Shown here in pieces: positions 18,228 through 26,530 of a stretch of 58,127 nt of DNA. This DNA comes from Luminiphilus sp. (lineage in GTDB: Bacteria > Pseudomonadota > Gammaproteobacteria > Pseudomonadales > Halieaceae). Within the stretch, counting starts at the first letter, position 1, and every line of letters starts with the position of its first letter. A program made the position numbers and the translations under genes. The stretch covers positions 1 through 58,127 of the forward strand of contig JAAXJC010000219.1 in the NCBI GenBank assembly GCA_012270045.1. Reading direction: 5' to 3'. Below the pieces are notes generated by a model. The model searched no databases and was not told the DNA's origin. It was given only the letters and a program-made list of their open reading frames with translations.

Positions 18228-19631
18228 TTAACTTCGCCTGCGCTTGCCGGTCTGGCTTCTGGGTAGGTCGAACCGCTGCCTGCGCTCCCACAGACACTTT
18301 CGACTGATGCCCAGCTTCTGGGCGAGTTCGGTCTCGCTCATGGAGTCCTGATGCTCCAGCACGAAGCGCATAAAGTAGTCCTCCAGGCTCAGTTCTCCAT
18401 CTGCAGGGGCCATATCCGGGCCCGAGTTGACCTGCCCTGACGGTCTGTTGGACAGGGCGACCACCGAGAGTTGCAGCTCTGGGCTGCTATTGTCGGTGCT
18501 CAGCCCCATATCCTCGGGCTCTATACACTCCCCGTCGGCCATGACCACGCCCCTTTCCACCGCGTGTTCAAGTTCCCTGACATTGCCAGTCCACGGGTGT
18601 TGCACAGCAATTTGCAGGGCTTCCGGGCTCAGCGGGCGAAACCGGCAGCCCAATTTGTCTGCCAGCTTCTGGGCGAACCATTGGGCCATGCCGGCTATGT
18701 CGCCCTGTCGGTCCCGCAGCGGTGGAATGGTGAGGCTGAGCACATTTATTCGGTAGAAAAGATCCTGGCGAAACTGGTTTTGACTGGCCAGTTGGGACAG
18801 ATCACGGTGGGTGGCGCAAATCAGCCGCACATCCACCGTCTTGCTGGTGACTGCCCCAATCCGGCGTATTTCGCCCTCCTGAATGAAACGCAGCAGTCGG
18901 GACTGGGCTGGTTGAGGGAGTTCGCCTATCTCATCGAGAAATAGCGTGCCGCCATCAGCCGCTTCGATCAGGCCCATACGATTGCTTGTGGCTCCCGTAA
19001 ACGCGCCTTTTTCGTAGCCAAAAAGCTCGGATTCGATAAGGGATTCGGGAATTGCCGCGCAGTTGACCGCCACCAGTGGGCGACTGCTCCTCCTGCTCAG
19101 GGCGTGCACCCGGCGGGCGGTGAGTTCCTTGCCGGTTCCGGTTTCCCCTTGAATCAGTACGGTCGAATCGGTTCGTGCCACCTTGACCGTTTGTAGGTCA
19201 AGACGTTTGAGCATAGGGCACTCACCCTGAAAAAAGGCGCGCTCCGGTCCCGGTGTGGCTTGGTGGCCGGGGTTGCTGCGGTCAGGGTTGGAAAGTGCCG
19301 CTGCTACTACGGCGAGAAGGTCATCGTCGGAGCAAGGCTTGGCAAGATAATCGACAGCACCCGCTTTCATGGAGTCAACTGCCGATCGCAGGCTGGCGTA
19401 GTTGGTCATCACGATCACAGGAACCGGGCTGGCCAGCGGGATCAATTCGGAACCGTTGGCGCCGGGCAACTTCAATTCGGTGACGATTAGGTCAAATTCG
19501 CTGAGATTGTGTCGGGTCTCGGCTTCGTGAACACCTGAGGCTTCCGCTACCTTGTAGTCACGAGCCTCCAATACCCGGCGCAGGGCCTGTCGTTGTGAGG
19601 GCTCATCATCAACCAGCAAGACGTGAGGCAT
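18228..19631 (-). CDS. cbrB: CbrB-like sigma-54 response regulator with Glu at the phosphoacceptor site
   Basis: A 467-residue NtrC-family activator. The receiver domain (1-120) keeps D8/D9, T76 and K98, but the phosphoacceptor position in [12 protein letters not shown] is Glu (E52) instead of Asp. The AAA+ domain has Walker A GETGTGKE (162-169), the sigma-54 contact loop GAFTGA (209-214), and [10 protein letters not shown]. The C-terminal Fis-type helix-turn-helix ends [21 protein letters not shown], closely like Pseudomonas CbrB. CbrB controls carbon/nitrogen use and crcZ. Here its partner kinase cbrA, normally directly upstream, is absent: gluQ is next. Glu often mimics phospho-Asp, so kinase-independent activity is my inference. 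It lies upstream of pcnB, as in Pseudomonas. Confidence 0.9.
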   Translation of the reverse strand: MPHVLLVDDEPSQRQALRRVLEARDYKVAEASGVHEAETRHNLSEFDLIVTELKLPGANGSELIPLASPVPVIVMTNYASLRSAVDSMKAGAVDYLAKPCSDDDLLAVVAAALSNPDRSNPGHQATPGPERAFFQGECPMLKRLDLQTVKVARTDSTVLIQGETGTGKELTARRVHALSRRSSRPLVAVNCAAIPESLIESELFGYEKGAFTGATSNRMGLIEAADGGTLFLDEIGELPQPAQSRLLRFIQEGEIRRIGAVTSKTVDVRLICATHRDLSQLASQNQFRQDLFYRINVLSLTIPPLRDRQGDIAGMAQWFAQKLADKLGCRFRPLSPEALQIAVQHPWTGNVRELEHAVERGVVMADGECIEPEDMGLSTDNSSPELQLSVVALSNRPSGQVNSGPDMAPADGELSLEDYFMRFVLEHQDSMSETELAQKLGISRKCLWERRQRFDLPRSQTGKRRRS

Positions 19632-19695
19632 AGCGTTACCCTGGGCCGGTGGGATTGGTTTTGTGCTACTTGAGTAACCCTACTGCAAGTGGGGC

Positions 19696-19722
19696 GGTAA
19701 CAAAATGGCATTATTTGTTACC
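19696..19722. promoter_or_regulatory. 9-bp inverted repeat with GTAACA/TGTTAC half-sites before cbrB
   Basis: GGTAACAAA (19696-19704) and TTTGTTACC (19714-19722) are a perfect inverted repeat with a 9-base centre. It overlaps the gluQ stop codon and lies about 65-91 bp upstream of the cbrB start. The half-site is the same TGTTAC/GTAACA as in the repeats downstream of cbrB, so autoregulation by CbrB is plausible. There is no T tract after it on the minus strand, so it is a poor intrinsic terminator for gluQ. Confidence 0.5.
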
Positions 19723-20557
19723 TTGGTACACGGTTCGGCTGCCAATGTGCGATGCTCCAGTCGATCAGTGCGGCAGCGTTGTTAATGGTCGCCGGGGGCA
19801 TAGGCTGCCCCAGGGCAACCAGCGCGGTCCGCAAATTGTCCTCAGGTCGCGATAGATCGACGGCAGCTGCGCCCGTTTGTTTACTCAGTTTGAAGCCCTG
19901 GGAATTTGTCACCACAGGAAGGTGGGCATACTGTGGTGACTCCAGCCCCAATCGTTGTCTGATGAATATCTGCCTTGGGGTGGAGTCCAGCAGGTCCTTG
20001 CCGCGCACAACCTGGGTAATGGCCGGGAGCGCATCATCCACAGCGGCTGCCAACTGGTAGGCGTACAGTCCGTCCCTGCGCCGAACAATGAAATTGTTCA
20101 GTTGACGACCAAGCTGCCACGTCTCGGCTCCGGAAACCCCGTCGTCGATGTTGATAACCGTTTCTTCAGGCACCTTGATACGCAGACTGGTTTCAGCGTC
20201 GGGTGGGCGAGATTGCTCGGCACAACCGCCCCTGCAACTACCATTTTCCGCCAGTGTCGCCCGGGTGCAGACGCAGTGAAACAGGTCACCCTGGTCCGTG
20301 AGTTGCTGTAATGCGGCATCGTAGCGCTGGCTGTGGCTGCTCTGGTAGTCAATGGCGCCGTCGTGGCCAAGGCCGTGGGCGTCCAGGCAAGCGGTGATGG
20401 CTGCGACTGCGCCCTGTGCTGCTCGAGGCGGATCGATATCATCAATCCGCAGTTGCCAAAGACCCGACTGGCTGCGCGCCCACAGGAAACTTCCTACTGC
20501 AGCCACCAGTGATCCCGCGTGCAGGGGACCCGTCGGCGACGGGGCGAACCGCCCTAT
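19718..20557 (-). CDS. gluQ: Glutamyl-Q tRNA(Asp) synthetase
   Basis: This truncated GluRS paralogue attaches glutamate to queuosine-34 of tRNA(Asp). The class I signature FAPSPTGPLHAGSL (HxGS replacing HIGH), RIDDIDPPR, the zinc ligands CVCTRATLAENGSCRGGC and FKLSKQTGA (KMSKS-like) are present. The first ATG/GTG/TTG in frame is GTG at 20506, inside the SLVAAVG segment, which would delete the HIGH-like motif. The frame is open back to a TGA just after dksA and offers only ATA (20557), giving IGRFAPSPTG as in other GluQ proteins, or ATC (20590, with GGGG upstream). I use 20557; a non-AUG start or a sequence error is implied. Confidence 0.92.
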   Translation of the reverse strand: MGRFAPSPTGPLHAGSLVAAVGSFLWARSQSGLWQLRIDDIDPPRAAQGAVAAITACLDAHGLGHDGAIDYQSSHSQRYDAALQQLTDQGDLFHCVCTRATLAENGSCRGGCAEQSRPPDAETSLRIKVPEETVINIDDGVSGAETWQLGRQLNNFIVRRRDGLYAYQLAAAVDDALPAITQVVRGKDLLDSTPRQIFIRQRLGLESPQYAHLPVVTNSQGFKLSKQTGAAAVDLSRPEDNLRTALVALGQPMPPATINNAAALIDWSIAHWQPNRVPR

Positions 20558-20626
20558 GAGAGTGGGCGGTGGGCTACAGCGGTTATCGATTGTGTCGCCC
20601 CGGGGATTTCAGGCCTGTGTCTCCTG

Positions 20627-21307
20627 TCAGCCCAGTTCCTGTTTTTCTTTGATTTCCGACAGGGTTTTGCAGTCGATGCAAAGAGTAGCGGTAGGTCGGG
20701 CTTCAAGGCGTTGGATGCCAATTTCGATGCCACAGGCATCACAGTAGCCGTAGTCATCCTGCACGATTCGTTCCAGGGTGCCGTCTATTTTCTTGATCAG
20801 CTTGCGCTCCCTGTCCCGGGTCCGAAGCTCAAGACTGAACTCCTCTTCCTGGGTTGCCCGGTCGGCAGGATCTGGAAAATTGGCCGCCTCGTCTTTCATA
20901 TGGGAAACGGTGCGGGTGACTTCGTCAACCAGTTCGGAACGCCAATGGAGCAGCAGACCCCTGAAATGCTCCAACTGCTCGTCGTTCATATAGGACTCGC
21001 CCCGTGTCGGTTTGTAGGGCTTGAAGTCGTCGAAATTCTGCACGGTGCCCACTGCCCGGGCAATTTTGGCCGCCCCCTTTTTGCCGCCTGCAGTTCCTTT
21101 GGCCTTGGATGGGGCTGGCTTGGCGCTTTTTGTGCCTTGTTGCTTTGCGGCTGGTGCCTTTGTCGCGGGCTTCGCAGCAGCTGGCTTTTTGACAGGAGCT
21201 TTCTTCGCCACAGCTTTCTTTACGGGTGCCTTTTTGGCCGGGGCCTTTTTAGCGGCCGCTTTTTTGGCAGCGGGCTTCTTCTTCGGGTTGGATTTCCTGG
21301 TGGTCAT
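20627..21307 (-). CDS. dksA: RNA polymerase-binding factor DksA with a long Lys/Ala-rich N-terminal tail
   Basis: DksA binds the RNA polymerase secondary channel and, with ppGpp, adjusts rRNA and amino-acid promoters. The core from about residue 90 is complete: [21 protein letters not shown], the coiled-coil tip DPADRA with its two acidic residues, [18 protein letters not shown], and the zinc finger CDACG...CIDC. Residues 1-85 are an extra tail of [13 protein letters not shown]-type repeats resembling histone H1 or AlgP, making 226 residues against about 150 normally. It is upstream of gluQ, as in Pseudomonas and E. coli. Confidence 0.96.
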   Translation of the reverse strand: MTTRKSNPKKKPAAKKAAAKKAPAKKAPVKKAVAKKAPVKKPAAAKPATKAPAAKQQGTKSAKPAPSKAKGTAGGKKGAAKIARAVGTVQNFDDFKPYKPTRGESYMNDEQLEHFRGLLLHWRSELVDEVTRTVSHMKDEAANFPDPADRATQEEEFSLELRTRDRERKLIKKIDGTLERIVQDDYGYCDACGIEIGIQRLEARPTATLCIDCKTLSEIKEKQELG

Positions 21308-21500
21308 GGCCGATTCCCTGGTTGCCTTGAAGATGGGTGGAGGCAGTCATCTCACCGCAAAACGGACTGCGCGCGGGGCCGAAAGGGGCACGCTCCCGCA
21401 ACGGGGACGGGAAGCTACCAGAATAATGGCGATCATGCCAACTCAAATCGTTGTTTTGCGTGTCCTGACCCCCAATCACCGAAATTGCTAGACTGGACCC

Positions 21501-22223
21501 ATGGGCGCGCATTGGGTCTTCAGTGAGTTGCAGGAGGGGGTACTGGAAAGAAGGTACAAACGCTTTCTGGCTGACGTTGTACTGCCTTCGGGAGCAAAGG
21601 TTGTCGCCCACTGTCCGAATACCGGGAGCATGACCGGCTGTCAGCAAGCGGGTTCCCGGGTATGGCTGTCCCACAACGCCAATCCCAAGCGCAAGCTTCG
21701 GTGGACCCTGGAGTTGGTGGAGACGCCCGGGGGGCTTGTCTGTGTGCACTCAGCACTGGCCAATAAGGTGATTGCCGCAGCGCTGCAGCAGCGGCTGATA
21801 CCGGACTTGTCGGATTTTTCCACCCTGCGTGCCGAAGTGGCGACGGGCCAGCGCTCGCGCCTTGATTTTAGGTTGGAGGGCGGGCCCCAAGCCATTTGGG
21901 TGGAGGTCAAGGCCGTCTCCTGGTGTGCCGGTGATGGTTTGGGTCTGTTCCCGGACGCGGTCAGTGTGCGAGCGACCAGACACCTCGGAGAATTGGTTGA
22001 TCTGATTTCACCCCTGAGTCGGGCAGCGCTGGTTTTCTGTGCTTTTCATGCCGGCATTAGCCGGATAGCTCCCGCTGAGGATATTGACCCAGAGTACGCG
22101 CGGGCTCTGGCCCAGGCCGTTGCAAAGGGACTGGAAGTTTACGGACTGGCTGTTGAGGTCGGCGTCGATGGCTTGCGGGCGACCCAGCCGCTGCCTCTGG
22201 AGGGCATTTCCGGTGTCGACTAA
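21501..22223 (+). CDS. sfsA: Sugar fermentation stimulation protein homologue SfsA
   Basis: A 240-residue SfsA family protein with an N-terminal OB fold (RRYKRFLADVVLPSG) and C-terminal nuclease-like domain (WVEVKAVSW, PDAVSVRATRHLGELVDL). AHCPNTGSMTGC is the family hallmark. It probably binds or cuts nucleic acid; the physiological role is unsettled. It is divergent from dksA across 193 bases. The ATG at 21501 has a weak Shine-Dalgarno. Its end overlaps the next gene by 11 bases. Confidence 0.95.
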   Translation: MGAHWVFSELQEGVLERRYKRFLADVVLPSGAKVVAHCPNTGSMTGCQQAGSRVWLSHNANPKRKLRWTLELVETPGGLVCVHSALANKVIAAALQQRLIPDLSDFSTLRAEVATGQRSRLDFRLEGGPQAIWVEVKAVSWCAGDGLGLFPDAVSVRATRHLGELVDLISPLSRAALVFCAFHAGISRIAPAEDIDPEYARALAQAVAKGLEVYGLAVEVGVDGLRATQPLPLEGISGVD

Positions 22224-22956
22224 CGTGTCCGGGGCCGCCGGATTGCCATCCCCGAACTGGGCGGTAGGTCTGGAGACCAGCGGCTTGGAGCATTGTCCGG
22301 GGATAGGACTGGCACATCCCGCGGCTGCTGCTGCACTGCAGCGCCTGCAGTCCCGTGCCCGCCGCGCCGGGATGGCCCTTGAGGTGGCCTCAGGCTACCG
22401 GGATTACAGCCGGCAGCTGGCTATTTTTAATGCCAAATTCCAGGGTCACAGACCGGTTTACTCCGATGCCGGTGAACAGTTGTGCCGCAGCCAGTTCGAT
22501 GACGCCGCCTGGCTGAAGGCGATTCTCCACTATTCGGCATTGCCGGGCACGTCACGTCACCACTGGGGTACGGATTTTGATGTCTGGGACAGCAGCGCGG
22601 TGGCTAGCGACTACCAGCTGCAGTTGCAGGCCTCGGAATATACCGGGGATGGCCCGTTTGTGGCGCTTTCGGATTGGCTTGCCGACCTGATCGCCCGGGA
22701 CGATGCCGAGGGCTTCTTCAGACCGTACCAGCCGGACACCGGTGCTGTGGCACTTGAGCCCTGGCATTTGAGTCATCGCCCGACGGCGCGCCTGTTTTAC
22801 CCACAGGTAAACGAAGAGTTGCTGCGGTCACTGTGGTCCGCAGGGCGGGCTGACGGTTCAGTGGCGGGTAGCCCGGAACCCGTGGCTGGCCTGACCGCAC
22901 TGGGCGGACAGATGGACGACGTTATGGAGCGTTACGTTCGCGCGTATTACCTTTAG
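22213..22956 (+). CDS. M15 family D-alanyl-D-alanine carboxypeptidase (VanY/LdcB type)
   Basis: A 247-residue zinc peptidase of family M15B. SGYRDYSRQ, the zinc motif SRHHWGTDFD and EPWHLSH carry the metal ligands (His, Asp, His) and catalytic Glu expected for DD- or LD-carboxypeptidases acting on peptidoglycan stem peptides. I choose GTG at 22213 because GGAGG lies nine bases before it and the upstream extension reads like out-of-frame sfsA sequence. No signal peptide is visible, so it may work on cytoplasmic muropeptides, which would suit the nearby mpl recycling gene. It is coupled to sfsA by overlap. Confidence 0.88.
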   Translation: MSTNVSGAAGLPSPNWAVGLETSGLEHCPGIGLAHPAAAAALQRLQSRARRAGMALEVASGYRDYSRQLAIFNAKFQGHRPVYSDAGEQLCRSQFDDAAWLKAILHYSALPGTSRHHWGTDFDVWDSSAVASDYQLQLQASEYTGDGPFVALSDWLADLIARDDAEGFFRPYQPDTGAVALEPWHLSHRPTARLFYPQVNEELLRSLWSAGRADGSVAGSPEPVAGLTALGGQMDDVMERYVRAYYL

Positions 22957-22974
22957 TTGCCGGTCTGAGGGTAC

Positions 22975-23008
22975 GCGATCAGCTCAGGGCGGCCACCAGG
23001 CTGATCGC
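22975..23008. terminator. Possible bidirectional hairpin between convergent genes
   Basis: GCGATCAG (22975-22982) pairs with CTGATCGC (23001-23008) across an 18-base, GC-rich loop in the 57-bp gap between the peptidase gene and ppa. No T tract follows on either strand, so termination is only a possibility. Confidence 0.3.
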
Positions 23009-23013
23009 TGCAG

Positions 23014-23658
23014 CTACTCGCCTTTCTGCGCAAGATGCCCGTGATGTCCGAAATGGTTCTGGTAATCCAGTCGGGCGGCTTTCACCACCTCGAGGGCCTC
23101 CCCCTTGCCGTAGACGCAATCGACACGGATATCGATCTCCTTGCCCGGGATCATCTTGTAGGTTGAAAAGTAGTGTTGCAGACGCTCGGTCTTGATCGGC
23201 GGCAGGTCATCGATATCGTCGACTCCTCCCCAGATGTTGTCGCCTTCCAGTACTGCGATGATTTTGTCGTCGGCCTCACCACCGTCAATCATCTGGATAC
23301 CACCCACTACTCGGGCGTTGAGCAGGATGTCCGCCCGGGTAATCAGACGCTCTGAAAAAATGCAGATATCGAGGGGGTCACCGTCTGCGACATCTGCGTG
23401 TTCGCAGCGGGCAGCGACCTCCTCTGCGCAGTAGGTGCGGGGAATAAAACCGTACAGTGCCGGGGGGGTCGCGGTTGTTCTTTGCGGCCGATCAACCACC
23501 AGGAAGCCGGTGTCTTTATCCAGCTCATACTTCACAGTATCGCTGGGCAGCATCTCTATGTAGGCCTGCACGATGCCGGGCTCGGCATCTGCTGGCACTG
23601 CCTCCAGTCCATGCCAGGGGTGTCGCCTGTAGGCGGAAAAGGGTTCATTGAGGTACAT
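23014..23658 (-). CDS. ppa: Inorganic pyrophosphatase (family I)
   Basis: A 214-residue soluble pyrophosphatase that hydrolyses PPi and pulls biosynthetic reactions forward. Metal-binding DGDPLDICIF, VKYELDKDTGFL and GFIPRTYC are recognisable, as are the C-terminal IKTERLQHYFSTYK residues. The form is longer than E. coli Ppa (175 residues) and resembles the extended type in its N-terminal region. ATG at 23658 has GGAGG nine bases upstream. Its neighbour is a PPi-using phosphofructokinase, an intriguing pairing for pyrophosphate use. Confidence 0.95.
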   Translation of the reverse strand: MYLNEPFSAYRRHPWHGLEAVPADAEPGIVQAYIEMLPSDTVKYELDKDTGFLVVDRPQRTTATPPALYGFIPRTYCAEEVAARCEHADVADGDPLDICIFSERLITRADILLNARVVGGIQMIDGGEADDKIIAVLEGDNIWGGVDDIDDLPPIKTERLQHYFSTYKMIPGKEIDIRVDCVYGKGEALEVVKAARLDYQNHFGHHGHLAQKGE

Positions 23659-23763
23659 GTTCAGGGCCTCCAGCCCGATGTATGCCTGCGGATCAGCAAC
23701 TGTACCCTCGCTGTCCGTCGCTGGATCACTGTTGTCCGGCGCCCGGACTGCCGGCGGGGGTGC

Positions 23764-25026
23764 CTATACGGTGAATGTTTCCGGTAAACGCTTGGCAACC
23801 CGCACGTTCCTAAGTTCGGTGTAGACCGGCATGCCATCTTTATACTGGGGGTAAGCCTCACCCTGAATCAGGGGTTCAAAGTAGGCCCGGCCGGCAGCCG
23901 ACACCCCGAAGCCGTCCCGACTGATGTATTTTCGAGGCATTTTCTTCTCTCTGTTGGCGATGCGGGTGAGGGCGGTCTCACCAATCTGCCACCGGTATTT
24001 TGCTCCGGGACGGCGGATAATCGTGGGCATCACCGCGTTCTTGCCCGCGGCGGCGAGCCGGACCGCCTCGGCACCGACCGCGTAGGCCTGGTCCACATCG
24101 GTCTGGCTCGCGATGTGCCGGGCGGCGCGCTGAAGATAATCAGACACCGCCCAGTGGTATTTAAAACCCAGCTTTGACTGGATGATGCCGGCCAGTGTCG
24201 GGGCAACACCGCCCAGCTGGGCATGCCCAAATGCGTCCCTGACACCGCTGTCACTGAGGAACTTGCCGTCGGCGGTTTGTACCCCCTCTGAGGCAACCAC
24301 AACACAATAGCCGCAGCGGGCAACGGACTTCCGGACCCGATCCAGGAAACCCTGTTCCTGAAAAGGCACCTCCGGGAACAGGATGACGTGGGGGGCTTCG
24401 CTGCCCGCCGTTGCGGCCAGGCAGGAAGCCCCCGCGATCCAGCCGGCGTGGCGCCCCATGACCTCGAGGATGAAGACCTTGGTTGAGGTGTCGCACATTG
24501 AAGCCACATCAAATGCCGCTTCCCGGGTCGAAATAGCCACGTATTTCGCTACCGAGGCGAAGCCCGGCGAGTTGTCGGTTACCGGCAGGTCGTTGTCTAT
24601 GGTTTTGGGCACATGGATGGCCTGCAGGGGATAGCCCATTTTTTTTGAGAGTTGGGATACTTTCAGGCAGGTGTCTGCCGAGTCACCACCTCCGTTGTAG
24701 AAGAAATAGCGGATATTGTGTGCTTTGAACACCGCGATCAGGCGCTCGTATTCAGCCCGATTCTCCTCGAGGCTACGCAGCTTGTAGCGGCAGGACCCAA
24801 AGGCACCGGCAGGGGTTGTCATCAGTCCCCGAATCGCTTTTTTGGATTCTTTGCTGGTATCTATCAGGTCCTCACGCAACGCACCTACAATACCGTTGCG
24901 ACCGGCATACACCTTGCCAATCAGGTCTTTGTACTGGGCCGCGGTTTCAATGACCCCGCAGGCAGAGGCATTGATAACGGGGGTAACTCCGCCGGACTGT
25001 GCATAAAAGGCGTTGGCTTTGGACAT
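23764..25026 (-). CDS. pfp: Pyrophosphate-dependent 6-phosphofructokinase
   Basis: This enzyme interconverts fructose-6-phosphate and fructose-1,6-bisphosphate with PPi, reversibly. From the ATG at 25026 it has 420 residues starting MSKANAFYAQSGGV. The upstream in-frame stretch to 25146 is not conserved and overlaps the mpl start. NGGGDS (111-116) keeps the Asp that blocks ATP binding, and PKTIDND (140-146) has the Lys diagnostic of PPi dependence. MGRHAGWIA and SEGVQ are further family motifs. The sequence is closest in feel to the methylotroph-type enzymes. It is divergent from mpl and next to ppa. Confidence 0.93.
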   Translation of the reverse strand: MSKANAFYAQSGGVTPVINASACGVIETAAQYKDLIGKVYAGRNGIVGALREDLIDTSKESKKAIRGLMTTPAGAFGSCRYKLRSLEENRAEYERLIAVFKAHNIRYFFYNGGGDSADTCLKVSQLSKKMGYPLQAIHVPKTIDNDLPVTDNSPGFASVAKYVAISTREAAFDVASMCDTSTKVFILEVMGRHAGWIAGASCLAATAGSEAPHVILFPEVPFQEQGFLDRVRKSVARCGYCVVVASEGVQTADGKFLSDSGVRDAFGHAQLGGVAPTLAGIIQSKLGFKYHWAVSDYLQRAARHIASQTDVDQAYAVGAEAVRLAAAGKNAVMPTIIRRPGAKYRWQIGETALTRIANREKKMPRKYISRDGFGVSAAGRAYFEPLIQGEAYPQYKDGMPVYTELRNVRVAKRLPETFTV

Positions 25027-25139
25027 GGTCTTTGGGGCGCTCCGAGTTCCGGTTGGCGACAGCTGGGGGGCATAAGGTAGTGCCCGTGGCGAGCTTGTGC
25101 AAATCCACATGCTAAGCTGCCGGCCCAGAGGAGTTTCCA

Positions 25140-26519
25140 TTGGCACAACACATTCATATTGTCGGTATTTGCGGCACCTTCATGGGTGGCCTGGCGTTGC
25201 TTGCCCGGGCAAAGGGTTACCGGGTTACCGGTTCTGACGCCAACGTCTATCCGCCCATGAGTGACCAGCTTGCCGAGGCCGGTATTGAACTGATGGAGGG
25301 TTACGGACCGGGCAACATCGATCCACAACCGGACCTGGTCGTATTGGGTAATGCCCTGTCCCGTGGTAACCCGGAGGTAGAGGCGATACTGAACGCGGGA
25401 CTGCCCTATGTTTCGGGTCCCCAGTGGCTGGGTGAGGAGGTGTTGGCGGGACGCTGGGTACTCGCCGTGTCCGGTACCCACGGCAAAACCACGACATCCA
25501 GCATGCTGGCATGGATTTTGGAAGACTGCGGGATGGCCCCCGGTTTTTTGATTGGCGGCGTGCCGGGGAATTTCGGCCAGTCGGCTCGACTGGGTCAATC
25601 CGATTTCTTCGTGGTCGAGGCCGATGAATACGACACGGCCTTCTTCGACAAGCGATCCAAATTTGTTCACTACCGCCCGCGCACCCTGATTATCGGTAAT
25701 CTGGAGTTCGACCACGCCGATATTTTTCCCGACCTCGCTGCCATCGAGACCCAGTTTCATCACCTGATTCGGTGTATCCCGGGGGAGGGTCTGGTCATCA
25801 GAGGCAATTCTGAAGCGATTGACCGGGTCCTGGCCCGCGGACTGTGGACGCCCAGCCAGACTTTCGGCGCGGGCCCCACGCCCGGCGATTGGTGCGTTCG
25901 GCCGCTGACATCGGCGGCGGACAGCTTTGAGGTCATAGGCCCCAATACTGAAAAGGTGACTGTGAACTGGGACCTGATGGGGCAGCACAACATGCTCAAC
26001 GCCTGTGCGGCCCTCGCGGCCGCTCACCATGCGGGAGTGCCCCTGGCCAGGGGCGCGGCAGCATTGGCCAGCTTCGCTGGTGTCAAGCGGCGGCTGGAAT
26101 TGCGGGGCCGGCCTGCCGGGGTGCTGGTCTACGACGACTTTGCCCATCACCCTACCGCCATCGCCATGACCCTACAGGCCATGGGTCAGCGTCAGTCCAG
26201 TGGGCGTTTGATTGCGGTCATCGAGCCGCGCTCGGCCACCATGCGCAGTGGCCAGCACAGCGCTGAACTCAACTCAGCCACCCGCGACGCAGACCGGGTG
26301 TTCTGGTTTCAGCCCCCCGGTCTGGACTGGCCTCTGGAACGTATTGTTGAGCAGAGTCCGGTGCCGGCGTCCGCCTGGCGTGATCTCGATGACATGATCG
26401 AGGCCATTGCAGCGTGGGCACGGCCCGGGGACGCTGTGGTCATCATGAGCAATGGTGGCTTTGGCGGTATCCATGAAAAGCTGATCGCGCGACTGCAGGG
26501 CGCCGCGACACCGGTCTGA
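25140..26519 (+). CDS. mpl: UDP-N-acetylmuramate:L-alanyl-gamma-D-glutamyl-meso-diaminopimelate ligase
   Basis: Mpl re-attaches recycled murein tripeptide to UDP-MurNAc in the cytosol. The 459 residues show the Mur ligase pattern: N-terminal Rossmann IVGICGTFMGGLALLARAKG, P-loop SGTHGKTTTSSM, central VEADEYDTAFFDKRSKF and LEFDHADIF, and C-terminal VYDDFAHHPTAI. TTG at 25140 is the start, with GAGGAG seven bases before. It is followed 11 bases later by the RND exporter gene. Confidence 0.97.
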   Translation: MAQHIHIVGICGTFMGGLALLARAKGYRVTGSDANVYPPMSDQLAEAGIELMEGYGPGNIDPQPDLVVLGNALSRGNPEVEAILNAGLPYVSGPQWLGEEVLAGRWVLAVSGTHGKTTTSSMLAWILEDCGMAPGFLIGGVPGNFGQSARLGQSDFFVVEADEYDTAFFDKRSKFVHYRPRTLIIGNLEFDHADIFPDLAAIETQFHHLIRCIPGEGLVIRGNSEAIDRVLARGLWTPSQTFGAGPTPGDWCVRPLTSAADSFEVIGPNTEKVTVNWDLMGQHNMLNACAALAAAHHAGVPLARGAAALASFAGVKRRLELRGRPAGVLVYDDFAHHPTAIAMTLQAMGQRQSSGRLIAVIEPRSATMRSGQHSAELNSATRDADRVFWFQPPGLDWPLERIVEQSPVPASAWRDLDDMIEAIAAWARPGDAVVIMSNGGFGGIHEKLIARLQGAATPV

Positions 26520-26530
26520 CGGAGACGCTA

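Noticed and set aside
23740-23754. GTCCGG / CCGGAC hairpin after the PPi-PFK stop
   Set aside because: Only 6 bp with a 3-base loop and no T tract; such GC palindromes are common at this base composition.
25027-25146. N-terminal extension of the PPi-PFK frame
   Set aside because: It runs into the mpl start on the other strand and has no similarity to the family, which begins MSKANAFYAQSGG.
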